From positions 98,847,071 through 98,911,070 of the forward strand of contig NC_084793.1 in the NCBI RefSeq assembly GCF_963169125.1: a stretch of DNA of 64,000 bases, read 5' to 3'. Below are positions 46,046-57,467 of the stretch, piece by piece. This DNA is from Humulus lupulus. Its lineage: Eukaryota > Streptophyta > Magnoliopsida > Rosales > Cannabaceae. Numbering within the stretch: the stretch's first letter is position 1; every line of letters starts with the position of its first letter. The translations under genes and the position numbers were made by a program. The notes beneath the pieces are model-generated. The model saw nothing but the letters and a program-made list of their open reading frames with translations. It searched no databases and had not been told where the DNA came from.

Positions 46046-49000
46046 ATGTCTATCTCTGGAAATCCCATCACTGCTTTGATTGCACAAGAAAAATTAACTA
46101 GTGATAACTTCATAAAATGGAAATCAAATATGAATCTATTGTTGGTTAGTGAATACCACAAGTTTGTCCTAAATGAGGAATGTCCTGAAGAACCTGGCGC
46201 CAATGCCCCGAAACATGTTCGGGACAAATTTGATGAATGGATTCAATCCAATAACAAAGCCAAGTACTATATGCTTGTAAGCATGAGTGATGTCTTATGA
46301 ACAAAGCATGAATCCATGGAAACTGCTTTTGAGATACTAGAATCTCTTAAGGAAATGTTTGGGCGCCCATCTGATCAAAGCCGTCATGAGGCTACTAGAA
46401 CCTACATGAATGCAAAGATGAAGAAAGGTCAATCTGTGCGTGAGCATGTTTTGAACATGATCAGTGTACTTCATGAAGCTGAGACACATGGAGCAGTCAT
46501 GGATGAAAAGACACAATTAAGCATTATACTTGAGTCTTTAACTCCTGCCTTTTCTGCATTCACAACAAATTATGTCATGAACAAATTAGATTTTAACATG
46601 ACACAATTGCTGAATGAATTACAAACTTTTGAGTCTTTGAATAAGACCATCTCAAGTCAGGCTGAAGCAAAACCATCTTCTTTTAAGAAGAAAAGAAAAG
46701 GCAATAACAATGACAGCAAACCTAAAAAGGACAATCCGAAAAAGGCAAAGAAGTCATCCAAGGAGCCCGAGAACAAAAAGAACAATGACCCCAAACAAAA
46801 GGCACCCAAAGGAAAATGTTTCCATTGTAATGTCGATGGTCATTGGAAGAGAAACTGTCCAAAGTATCTCGCCGAGCTAAAAGAGAAAAAGAAAGGTAAA
46901 TCAGATTTACTTGTACTCGAAGCTTGTATGGTGGAACAAGATAAATTATCATGGATAGTTGATTCTAGTTCCACTAACCATGTTTGTTCTTGTTTGCAGA
47001 TGCTTGAGTCTGCAAAGCAGTTGGAGCAAGGAGAGATGACTATGAGAGTGGGAAGTGGAGCGTTTGTTTCAGCCAAAGCATGTGGAACAGTCCGTTTGAA
47101 TTTTAAGAACAATTTTCTAGTTTTGAATAATGTGCTATTTATTCCTTAAATTACTAGAAACATTATTTCTTTATCTTTGTTACATGAACAAAATTTTAAC
47201 ATTTCTTTTAATAATAATATGATTTTTATTTCAAGGAATGGGAACAATATTTGTCATGCAAAACAAAAGGACGGACTGTACATGCTTAATCCAATAGAAA
47301 AATCGCTCAATAATTCTGAATTGTTTAAAGTAGCTGTTCCGCAAAGTAACAAAAGACAAAAGGTTTCTAAAGAAAATGACACGTATCTATGGCACTTAAG
47401 ATTAGGTCATATCAGTCTAGATAGGATAAACCGGTTAACTAAAGATGGACCTCTAAGGGAACTAACAGTTGGAACCCTACCGGTTTGTGAATCCTGTTTA
47501 GAAGGAAAATTGACTAAACGACCTTTCACTTCGAAGGGAAATAGAGCCAAAGAACCACTAGAGCTAATACATAGTGATGTATGTGGTCCAATTAACATTC
47601 AAGCTCGAGGTGATTATGAATATTTTGTCACATTTACTGACGACTATTCTAGATACGGTCATGTGTACCTAATGCTTAAGAAGTCAGAAACTTTTGATAG
47701 GTTTAAAGACTTCAAAGCTTTAGCTGAGAAGCAATTAGGAAAATCTTTAAAAACACTCCGATCTGATCGTGGTGGTGAATATTTGGATTCTGAATTCAAA
47801 GATTTCTTGCTGGAGCATGGAATTCTATCCCAACTCACAGCACCTGGAACGCCACAACAAAACGGAGTTTCAGAGAGAAGAAACCGGACTTTGTTGGACA
47901 TGGTCAGGTCTATGTTAAGCTACTCTTCACTTCCCTTATCGTTTTGGGGATATGCACTACAAATGGCTAACTACATTTTGAATGTAGTTCCGTCCAAAGC
48001 TGTGACAAAGACACCTCTGGAACTATGGAATGGAAATAAACCTAGTTTACGACATTTTCGTATTTGGGGTTGTCCTGCTCATGTGCTAAGACCTAAATCT
48101 GGAAAACTGGATTCTAGGTCTGAAGTGTGTATATTCGTGGGCTATGCTCCAGAAACAAGAGGTGGATATTTCTATAGCCCAAGTGATCAAAAGGTATTTG
48201 TTTCGACAAATGCAACCTTTTTAGAACACGACTATATGAATGATTTTAAACCTCGGAGCAAAGTAGTTCTAGAGGAACTAATGACAGATAATATTTCGTA
48301 TCCATCATCTTCATCAGTTAATGATAAAACAACCAAAGAAACCACAATTCCTGAAAAGGAAAAACTAGTGCAACGTCGTAGTGGGAGGATTGTGAGACAA
48401 CCTATTCGCTACGAACATGAGGCACACGTTCTTGTATCAGATACTGAAAAGGACGATCCATTGACTTTTAAAGAAGCAATGGAAGACCCTGATGTTGATA
48501 AATGGCAAGAAGCCATGAATCAAGAAATGGAATCAATGTATTCCAATTCAGTCTGGGAACTTGTAGATCTTCCTGACAATGTTAATGCCATTGGATGCAA
48601 ATGGATCTACAAAAAGAAAAAGGGTGCAGATGGAAAGGTAGAAACCTATAAAGCAAGGCTTGTGGCCAAAGGCTACACACAGAGAGAGGGTGTGGACTAT
48701 GAAGAAACATTTTCTCCTGTGGCCATGCTTAAGTCCATTCGCATACTCTTATCCATAGCTGCCATTTATAATTATGAGATATGGCAAATGGACGTCAAGA
48801 CAGCTTTTTTGAATGGCCACCTTGATGAAACCATTTATATGGAACAACCAGAAGGGTTTATAAAGAAGTATCAAGATCAAAAGGTATGCAAATTGTTGAA
48901 ATCCATATATGGATTGAAACAAGCATCAAGATCTTGGAACTTAACATTTGATGAGACTATTAAAACATATGGTTTCGAACAAAATGTTGACGAAGCATGT

Positions 49001-50031
49001 GTTTATAAATACATCAAAGGAAAAATTGTGGTTTTCTTAGTTCTTTTCATTGATGATATCCTACTCATTGGGAATGATGTAGAGACATTATCAAATGTAA
49101 AGAAATGGTTGGCTGACAAATTCCAAATGAAAGATTTGGGAGAAGCGAGCTATGTTCTAGGCATTAAAATTCTAAGAGATAGAAAGAACAAGCTCCTAGC
49201 ACTTTCACAAGCAAATTATATTGATAAAGTGCTTGAAAGATTCTCTATGGAGAATTCCAAAAAGGGTCAATTGCCGACCAGACATGGAATTTCTCTTTGC
49301 AAAGATCAGTGTCCAAAGACACTACAAGAGCAAGAGGACATGAGAAAGTACCCCTATGCATCAGCTGTTGGGAGCCTAATGTATGCAATGTTATGTACTA
49401 GACCTGACATATGTTATGCAGTAGGGATTTTCAGTCGTTATCAATCAAATCCAGGTTTGGAACACTGGATTGCGGTGAAACATATTCTCAAGTATCTCAG
49501 GAGAACGAGAGACTATATGATTGTATATTCAGGTAGTGACCTTGAACCTACTGGATACACTGACTCAGATTTTCAATCTGACAAGGATAGTAGAAAGTCT
49601 ACTTCTGGGTCAATATTCACTCTTGGTGGTGGAGCAGTTGTCTGGAGAAGCATTAAGCAATCCAGTATAGCTGATTCAACCATGGAAGCTGAATACATAG
49701 CAGCTTGTGAAGCAGCTAAGGAAGCAGTTTGGCTGAAAAAGTTCTACAAAGATTTGGAAGTAGTTCCAGAAGTGGAGAAACCACTTGTTCTTTCCTGTGA
49801 CAACAGTGGAGCAGTGGCCAATTCTAAAGAACCAAGAAGCCACAAGAGGGGAAAGCATATAGAGCGCAAATACTACTTAGTCAGAGAAATCGTACAAGAG
49901 GAGATGTGACCATTCTGAAAATCGCATCAGAACACAACCTGGCGGACCCGTTTACGAAGACGCTTCCAGCAAAGCAATTCGAGGGTCATGTACGTAATAT
50001 GGGATTGAGAGAAATGCCTCACTTGCCTTAA
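46046..50031 (+). pseudogene. copia D gag-pol polyprotein, nearly intact
   Basis: One frame from ATG 46046. Gag comes first, with zinc knuckle CFHCNVDGHWKRNC near 46817-46858. The protease block reads WIVDSSSTNHVCS (46952-46990), where the active-site glycine is replaced by serine. Integrase has the zinc region LWHLRLGHISLDRI... CESCLEGK and catalytic blocks IHSDVCGPI, LRSDRGGEYLDSEF and PQQNGVSERRNRTL. RT has KARLVAKGYTQREGVDYEETF, MDVKTAFLNGHL and FIDDILLIGND (49049-49081). RNase H has STMEAEYIAACEAAKEAVW. Disabling changes: TGA 46298-46300, TAA 47147-47149, the protease substitution, and a 1-base loss near 49896 that ends the frame at 49909; the former tail runs to 50031. Despite its youth it cannot encode a full polyprotein. 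Confidence 0.94.
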
Positions 50032-50046
50032 GTAAAAGTGGGAGAT

Positions 50047-51930
50047 TGTTAGGAGTGTGTCCTAAAAGCATGTAAAGACATTTTTTTTCTCTGTGAATAA
50101 ATAAATACAATGGTTTAATTATTATTGTTATATTTAGATTGTTAAATTATTTTTTGAATAATTTTATAAATATCAGAAAAATTCCATATTCATTGTTAAG
50201 GATGTGATCTTGTATTAGTATGAGAGAATTAAGATCACATGAATGAATAAAAATAGTCAACAACAACAAATTAAAGTTATGGGATTCTTTAATTGGAGTT
50301 GTAAGTACGGTTTATTGAGTATCATAATGATACAAATAATCTAGATTCGGATTATTGATGTGGAAAGACATCTCGGTAAAGGTGCTTTATATAATATGAT
50401 TATATATGACATGGACCGATATGAATTAAAGTCTTTACCCAAAAACCATTTAATAATAAAGACTTGTAATTCATATCATAACTGATGATCATTTATAGAT
50501 CAACCTAAATCTTGAGTGTTCATGAACTCGTGTTCATGTTTATTAAATCTTTATTCATTCGTTAAGGTCTCTTCAAAGAATGAGGCTAATGACTTTTTTT
50601 TTGGAGATTTAATATCATGGATGGCTGGGAACATGTATCAACAATACGGAATCTAATCTTTCCTAATGGATCGTATATTAGTTCCCTTAAGGGTTAATTC
50701 TGGAACTGAATGATTTTGAGCTCAAATCTATAATTAGATTATAGATTAATTATTCACTAGTGAATTAATGGTACTTAAGGAATAAGAAGTAAATTAGAAA
50801 GGTTAAATGGTAATTCTCCCATTCTAATTTATGAACTAATTAATTAGAGGGTTGAACTATTGAAAGATGGTTATATCAATGGACGACTTAAGAAAAAGAT
50901 TTCTGTAAAAGTATATCTATAACATAAAGAATGCAATTCTGAATTTATAGTGGAGTAATATCATAATTAATAAATTAACTATTATAATTAAAGAGTTTAA
51001 TTATTTAGTTTCAATTTATTGGAGCTTAATGTTATAGGTCCATGGTCCCCGAAATGACTCAAACAATCACTGTCAAAGGCAAATACAAAAATGGGCAAAA
51101 AGGACTTATGTGATAAGTAAAATATTTTTCTATGTATCAAACATAACTATTGTTTAATTATGTGTAATTAATTAATTAAGAATTAATTAATTATTTGATT
51201 TAACAAAAATATAATTACTTTTGAATTAATTTATTTTTTGGATTTTTGGTATTTAAATAATAATAAAAATTGGGAAAAATCACATGCCTACATAGGCATG
51301 TGGTACACGTGTGGCACAGTGCACAGGCACTGTGCTACACGCATAAGAGATGGACTGAGTCTCTTGATTCCACAATTTTAGTTATTTAAATATTAAATAA
51401 ATAATTAGATATTTTAATTTGATTAAAATATTATTATTTAAACAAAAATCTGATAACTGATCAGTTATTTTGAATTTGTTTAAAATAACAAATATTTTAA
51501 TATATTGGATATTATTAAATATTGGATATCAGTTTTCACAGAACGTAATTTTTCAGGGATAGAAAAATATCTAAGATTCTCTCATAGAAAAGAGAACAGT
51601 GACAAAAACAAAGGTCATTGTTCTTCACAAAACCTAGGTCCAAACTTTATCAGATCTCATGTGTTGAGAACATCTGATAAATAGTTTATTGCCTATTATT
51701 TGTATAGCGAGCCCACACTTGTTCTTTGTGTGACTGAGAACATTTTGGAAGATCTTGGTGTGAGATCTCAAGGATTCAGCCATACGAAAAGATAGCAGCT
51801 AGGAAGGACCTGAGGTAATTTTTCTATTCTTGTCCTTGATTCAATATATATATATGAGTGTGAAGAAGTAGATCTAGAAATCTTATGGGATTAATCTGAC
51901 AGTTTGATTGTTGTTCCACTACGCATAATT
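50047..51930 (+). repeat. 3' LTR of copia D, end missing
   Basis: About 1884 bp starting TGTTAGGAGT. It follows the 5' LTR closely until ACTACGCATAAT (51919-51930), after which the sequence changes to the LTR of element TB. About 25 bp of the LTR end and the target duplication are gone. Confidence 0.9.
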
Positions 51931-52517
51931 TCATTCCTCCTCTATTTATATGGGAGGTTACAGAGTTCATTCCCACCTCTTAGAAAGATATTCTGTATAT
52001 CAATTTTAATAATGACATTAAATGCAATATCTCCTACATATATGGAAACATCCCATAAGAATCGGGAACGAGTAACAGACTAAATAATATCCCTTAAATG
52101 TTGGGATTATACAACAATAAATATGTTCTACGTAACGGGCTATCCCAGATGACTCATCGGGTCTTCGAGATCAGCGATCGACCCTATGGCTGTCAAGACT
52201 TATGGTACTGCTACGAGCTCGCCACCCTGCTTTAGAACATGCTCGAAGTAGATTGAAACTATCGAAGTTATCATACTCGAACCTGCACTTCCCAAGCTCA
52301 GACTGTTTCATTCGAAGACAATCGATAATGGATGTATCCTGACGTCATGTCATTTCGAACTCAAAAAGCATCTCGAGGTTACACATCTTCGAGGTCGTTG
52401 TTTTATGTTAGAGATTTTACAGCTGGACCATACAATGTTTTTATACATTTCGAGCTCATAATTGACGAGTCTAGTTTTTGAGGTCATAACCTCTGGTCTC
52501 GAAATCTGGGTGTAACA
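51931..52517 (-). repeat. 3' LTR of TB, truncated
   Basis: On the minus strand it begins TGTTACACCCAGATTTCGAG directly after the purine tract and runs about 587 bp to the junction with copia D. A minus-strand TATAAATAGA lies at 51941-51950. Since the junction is only some 10 bp past the TATA box, the part after transcription start has been lost. Confidence 0.82.
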
Positions 52518-52530
52518 GTTTGCCCCCTCA
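52518..52530 (-). promoter_or_regulatory. polypurine tract of TB
   Basis: Minus strand TGAGGGGGCAAAC immediately before the LTR start TGTTACACC. Confidence 0.8.
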
Positions 52531-53840
52531 AAAGTATTAGTTAGAAGGAAACTTTTGAACTGCTCCTCTTGGAAACTATACTATCAAAAACACTCGAGTG
52601 TGGACACGCGTCAACCGAGTATTGATCAATCAAAGTACTCGAGTACCTTGGAATCCTGCCCACGTCCATCCGCCTGCCACTCTTTATGGTACTATCAACT
52701 CAGGTCCCTGGCTGTTAGATCTGATACGGAATCTAACAAATGGCCCAGATTAATTCAGCCTTTTACACTCCCATGGGTTTATACATATGTCTCCATTCGT
52801 CATCCCCATTTTATTTTCACATTCAAGCCTTTGTGGAGAGAAAAGAAGAAAAAACCAAAGAATATCGCCCAGTTCTTGCATGTTCTCCAAGCCACGAAAA
52901 CAGAGCAACGTTCGCCTCTTTGACTCTTTGAGATCATTTTTGCAACCACTTATTCGATCATCAATCTCTCTGTTTTCGCCGACCACATTGTGTAAGTTTC
53001 TGTTCATAGCTTTGTATGCCTGTATATTTTTCTACATGTTTATATTGTTGTACTGTTAGTTCCCTTGCTAGTTTTGCACATTAGAATGTTTCAGTACATA
53101 CTAGTCTTAAGTTATGATATCATGGGTTCCAAACCTAGTTCATGCGTAGAAGACCCAGACATGGTTCTTTTACTGAATTTTTTGAATTTTGAATAGCCCA
53201 TCTTGTACACCAAGATATCGGGTATAAAATTAGGGTATTATAAAATGCACGTTTCTTAAAAATTTCACCCTTTGGGTAACCGCCAACTTTTTCCCTGAAA
53301 TATCGGGATCTTCAAAAATAAATCCACCTTCCTTTCTTTCAGTGGAATACATGCTCCGAGACTGGCCTCGTCCTTTGGATCAAGTTTGTCGTGTAGCCTC
53401 GATCATTCGAGCTTAGGTCATCCCAATTTTTCATTATTTCTTGTTCGCTTGGCCCTCACCCTTTTGCTCTCTTGCTAGATTCCGCAGAACTCGGGAAAGT
53501 GGTCGGGGTCAAAGCTCGCGATTCCTTATTCACCAGTAACTCTGAGCCCGGAGTCCCCTTTTACTCGGAACTAGTGCTTGATTCGGGAGCACGAACTGAG
53601 GTGTGAGCAAGAAGACATCCAAGATCATTTCCGACATTAGATAGACGAGGTCGAAGAAGGAAAAAACTAAGGGTCGCCATCTACCCAGATCCGGATCCCG
53701 AGCCTAGACCGATTCCCCTCGACTCTACACTCAAAGTGACGGTTGCCTTTAGGCCAGGTGATCTCCAATTCTTACTGATGGGGGAACCTTCTACCTCACA
53801 GCCAACGTCCATCCCCACCTCGAAGAGGGAATTTTTTGAG
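52531..53840 (+). other. upstream region of the TB antisense ORF
   Basis: 1.3 kb before the recognisable protein domain. Short open frames occur (52555-52923, 52787-53059) but none has recognisable features. From about 53490 the sequence becomes richer in serine/proline codons, possibly an early exon. A promoter for the antisense ORF would be expected here; I cannot identify one. Confidence 0.4.
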
Positions 53841-54428
53841 GCCGAGCATTATTGGAGCTCGATCTCTTAATTAGGACAGATCTCTGACATTCTGGCCCTC
53901 CACAATATCAAATTGTTAGGCTCGCTGAGGTGTCAAGCTCCGATCTCCCATGAGCGAAGTTGCCATGCCCCGGGAGATGGGAATCCTGACAGCAAGCTAA
54001 GATACGCAACTTGGAGCCAGGAACATATGAAGGCAAGGGTTGTACTGCCCTTAAAGTCTTTTTTCAAAAACTTCACAGACTTTGTTGGGCTCACCCCTTT
54101 CCAGCTCAACACCAACTCGTACAGGGTTTTGTCCGCCCTGAGGTCACTTTACCATGAGCTAAAGTGGGAAGGACCTTCGCCAAAGGAAATCATGTATCTC
54201 TTTTGTTTGAAAAGCAACCCCTCCCGAGGTCGGGGATGGGAGGGATTCTACTACCTCTCGAGCTATCCCAAAGAAAAGAAAATCTTTGAGGATCTTTCCA
54301 ACCATCCCCCAGACTTCAAGAAGGCTTTCTTTTGGACAGAGGGCTTGGCTCCCTCCAGACACTACTCATTCAAGCGAATTCATAAGTCTCTAACTAATTT
54401 CTTCTTTTTGTGCTCAAGTTTTGCTTGA
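53841..54428 (+). pseudogene. TB antisense extra ORF, domain exon (gypsy-type 'transposase' family)
   Basis: The + strand protein includes REFFEAEHYWSSIS (with a stop after it, near 53870), then from about 53913 KARVVLPLKSFFKNFTDFVG, LTPFQLNTNSYRVLSALRSL and GRGWEGFYYLSSYPKEKKIF, ending FFWTEGLAPSRHYSFKRIH. This pattern (a hydrophobic helix, a Q-L-x-x-N-S-x-R segment, then an aromatic-rich end) is what I recognise as the plant family annotated 'putative gypsy type transposon' (PF04195). Such proteins are encoded as extra ORFs in Tat elements and their function is unknown. It runs opposite to gag-pol of the same element. A splice donor near 54415-54425 followed by an acceptor TTTTTCCAG at about 54463 is plausible. 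Confidence 0.65.
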
Positions 54429-54463
54429 GCTCGCGCTTAGTCATAATATGTTCATTTTTCCAG

Positions 54464-55696
54464 CCAACTACCATCATCCCACCCCCACCAAGGAAATGAA
54501 AAAGCACAAGGAGGCTCTGCTCCAACTTCCCTACGGTAGGAGGTCCCTCTCCTATCTCCTACATGAAGACAAACTCTGAGCCTGTGGACTCCTGGAGAAG
54601 GATCAGTCCACGTTCGACTGGTCCAACAAAAAATATACCTAGTGGGATTTTGTGCCACTCCCAACCAGCAGCCTCCCTCTGAGGCAAAATCCTAAACCGC
54701 CATCCCCAGCTCGACGTCGCAGGAGCCCGCAATCGGGGAACGAGGCCAATGATGAAGCCTCGAGCTCGAGCTTGAGTGACAGAGGTATGGTCATCCTTAG
54801 CTCAGATTTGTGGTCTCCATCACTACTTAAGTATAAACCCGATAGATTAGTGTTGTTTGAGGATGATAGGGACCATTTTTATGTTTGGTCCTGGGTAGAT
54901 GAGAGGGTTCATAGGTTCGATAATTGGCTTGGGAAGTATGACACCATGTATAGTCTAAACGAGGTATGGAATGGAATAGTCGTTCAATACGGGCAAACGA
55001 CTATAGAGACCTTTCGAGGTTGACTTCAACTTGTAGGGAAGGTACTCCCCCCGCCTCCTCTAAAGATGGTGAAATTACGTGGTCGCCGAGCACGAGCTCG
55101 GGGGAGAGTTCCAGTTAGGTTTCTCTCTACCTGTCTTTTTATTCTTTGCCTGTCTACATCATGCTAACCCTTTTTTTTTTATCTTGGAATATCTCATAAT
55201 GCTATGTAAATGTTCAGGTGATATGGATTCTGACCTCGACACTGTGCTCGCTAGTGGTGAGAGAGCCCAAAGGAGTAAGCGCCCGAGGGGGTCGCGAAAA
55301 TCAGACCGACCTGCCAAGGTCCTTAAGAGGACCAAGAAGACACCTCCTCCACCAGCTCCAGCTGTTACAAGCCCAGCTGTGGATCCGACTCCTCAGGTCA
55401 AAGCGTCCTCTTCGATTGTTCCTCCCGTGGTTCCTCCGACCCTGGTCCACTCCACTCTTGGTCCACCTCCGAAAAAGCCTTCGGCCTCCAAAACGCATCT
55501 GCTGTCAATTTCTACTCACGTCGATGAGTATGTAATCGACAATGCTGCCGGATCCCATGGGGCTACACTTGGCTCAGACATTCTGTCTCGAGTGGGCCAA
55601 AGCTTTGGTAGCTTTGACGCCCCTCATTGGCAGTTTTTGAACATCGCTCGAGACTGCAACACACTTTATGAGAAGAGTATCGAGCTCACTGCTGCG
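54464..55696 (+). pseudogene. TB antisense ORF, middle exons (basic and proline-rich)
   Basis: Two probable exon pieces. The first, 54464 to about 54786, is proline/arginine-rich, contains stops, and ends before a GT at GACAGAGGTATGG. The second starts after an AG at about 55217 with DMDSDLDTVLASGERAQ, a lysine/arginine-rich patch (KRPRGSRKSDRPAKVLKR) that could act as a nuclear localisation signal, a proline-rich stretch, and FDAPHWQFLNIARDCNTLYEKSIEL, ending on a codon boundary at 55696. Exon limits are inferred by eye. Confidence 0.5.
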
Positions 55697-55770
55697 GTAA
55701 CTCCCCTCATCTTGTTATTAGTTGTACTTGTACTTAATTCATGTTCTAATTTGATTTCTCTGTGTGTCAG
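55697..55770 (+). other. predicted 74-bp intron in the TB antisense ORF
   Basis: GTAACT at 55697 and a pyrimidine-rich TGTGTGTCAG ending at 55770. Removing it joins a frame ending ELTAA to one starting TLAVSAQLNYKLNN at a codon boundary (phase 0), linking the helical EKSIEL segment to a long coiled coil. Not confirmed by transcripts. Confidence 0.6.
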
Positions 55771-56270
55771 ACTCTTGCTGTCTCTGCTCAACTTAATTAT
55801 AAGTTGAATAATGAGGTCCATTCGAGCAAGTCTTATGCCCAGGAGGCGAAGGATCTCCAACTCAAGCTTAGTGACAAGCTCAAGGCCACAAAGGCAAAGA
55901 TGGAGGCTGAAGTTGAACAACTAAAGGCCAAGACAGCCGAGCTCGAGAAGGTGAATGCCCGGCTCGCGGAGCTTGAGAAGATTAATGCCAAGCTTGAGGA
56001 GGAGAAGGTGGCCACTTTCGATATTATGGAGGGCTAAAAGGCTCATCTCCTTGCAGAGTTTAAGGAGAAGAAGGATCGGGAAATTGACCTAGCCATGTAT
56101 AGGATCTAGACCAGTAATACCGACCTCGATACCAGCTTCTTAGGCTCTTTCGAGGAAGAACTAGTGGCCAAGTTGCAAGCTCGGCTCGATGAGGAGGAGG
56201 CTGCTTGGTAGGAGACAGAGAGAGCCAAGGAGGATGCTGAGAAGGCTAAGGAGGATGCTCCTCCCTCCTA
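55771..56270 (+). pseudogene. TB antisense ORF, coiled-coil exon
   Basis: About 90 residues dense in K, E, A and L with heptad spacing (LQLKLSDKLKATKAKMEAEV, then two similar ARLAELEKINAKLEEEK-type units), a clear coiled coil. A TAA at 56035-56037 stops it. The same frame continues with EFKEKKDREIDLAMY and SFEEELVAKLQARLDEEEAAW, with further stops at about 56107 and 56210, to about 56270. The protein looks like an oligomerising C-terminus. It is degraded in this copy. Confidence 0.62.
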
Positions 56271-56869
56271 AGTCTCCACCTGGGGCTGCATCCCTTCAAA
56301 AAAAAATTGTAATAGTTTTTTATCTTCTGTTTTTTATGCCCCTGGGGCTAAGACAATTTATGGCTCATGAAAAAGTTATTTTCTTATGATATTTATGATA
56401 CCGTAATTGACTTTACTTTAATATTTTTGCTTTACATTTCTTAGGTAGAAATATTTCACGCAATTTATATTAAAGTGTCCTTATGTCTGTTTATTCATAC
56501 AAACACGCAGTGGATTTTTAAGCTCGAGCTTCAATGCATTCATGCATAGTTTGCACGATATATCCATATCCGATCTCGTTATTTGTCAAGGTCAAAAGTT
56601 ACTTTTACCACCTGAAAGTACTTATATGGCGTGTAACGTAGGTGGTTTAGTTATACCTTGCTTTTTTAGTTACTTTTCCTCGTCCTTGGGTAGCTCCCCA
56701 AGGTTATGAGGTCGAAACCATCTTTTTGCAGGATATTCCAGCCTCGATCTCGACTTAGCTTGAAGTAGGTTGTGTTCCATCTCACTGTCGATTAGTTTTA
56801 GCTGGTTCGTTCCAAACCTATTCAGGTCGTGTTTGGTTTGTAATCCATACACATATTCTTGATCTAATT
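56271..56869 (+). other. region between antisense ORF and tandem repeats
   Basis: About 600 bp without recognisable coding on either strand. Presumably the 3' untranslated part of the antisense ORF and spacer of TB. Confidence 0.45.
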
Positions 56870-57260
56870 ATATCTAGATCGCGTATTTGGTTACATCCAA
56901 ACACTTATTTTTCCATAATTTGGTTGTATCCAAAACATCTTAGCTCACATATTTGGTTATATCCAAACACTTTATTTTTAATAATTTGGTTATCTCCAAA
57001 CTATCTTAGCTCGCGTATTTGGTTATATCCAAACACTTTATTTTTAATACGTTGGTTATCTCCAAACTATCTTAGCTCGCATATTTGGTTATATCCAAAC
57101 ACTTTATTTTTAATAATTTGGTTATCTCCAAACTATCTTAGCTCGCGTATTTGGTTATATCCAAACACTTTATTTTTAATAATTTGGTTATTTCCAAACT
57201 ATCTTAACTCGCGTATTTTGTTATATCCAAACACTTTATTTTTAATAATTTATGCTATTT
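56870..57260. repeat. 66-bp tandem repeats in TB
   Basis: About five to six copies with period 66; the CTTAGCTC landmark recurs at 56939, 57005, 57071, 57137 and 57203 (last copy CTTAACTC). Each unit has two similar halves, TTGGTTATATCCAAAC and TTGGTTATCTCCAAAC, each itself a short inverted repeat around GGTTAT..CC. Because 66 is divisible by three, an artificial 117-residue open frame with a 22-residue repeat runs through the array. It is not considered a gene. Confidence 0.93.
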
Positions 57261-57467
57261 CATTTTTTTCAAGCTGATGGTATATGTACCACTAATGCCC
57301 CATTAATATCCTATGGGTGTGACCATAGGTTAGTAAATTAAGAGAGTTTGCAAAAAATACAGCATATTGAAACGAAATCGAACTTTATTTGAATAATTTA
57401 TTAATAGGAACATAGTACAGATAAACAATTATGGCTACAAGTGACATCATTCCTACACTATTGATAG
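57261..57467 (-). other. spacer between tandem repeats and integrase end
   Basis: About 200 bp with no recognised feature. Confidence 0.4.

Larger units (their letters stand above)
42344..51930 (+). mobile_element. Ty1/copia element D, young, 3' LTR truncated
   Basis: 5' LTR 42344-44205, primer site, 1.8 kb leader, a nearly continuous gag-pol frame, a purine tract (AAAAGTGGGAGAT, before 50047) and a 3' LTR, 50047-51930. The 3' LTR stops about 40 bp before its expected end. The LTRs differ by only about 1-2% by eye apart from a 50-bp indel, so D is the most recent copia here. It inserted into the TA gag. The right target duplication is missing with the LTR end. Lineage within copia is not settled (Tork/Angela group is possible). 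Confidence 0.93.

Noticed and set aside
56924..57277. 117-residue ORF with a 22-residue repeat, superficially like a repeat protein
   Set aside because: It exactly follows the 66-bp tandem array, which is open only because the period is divisible by three. No start context or conserved domain.
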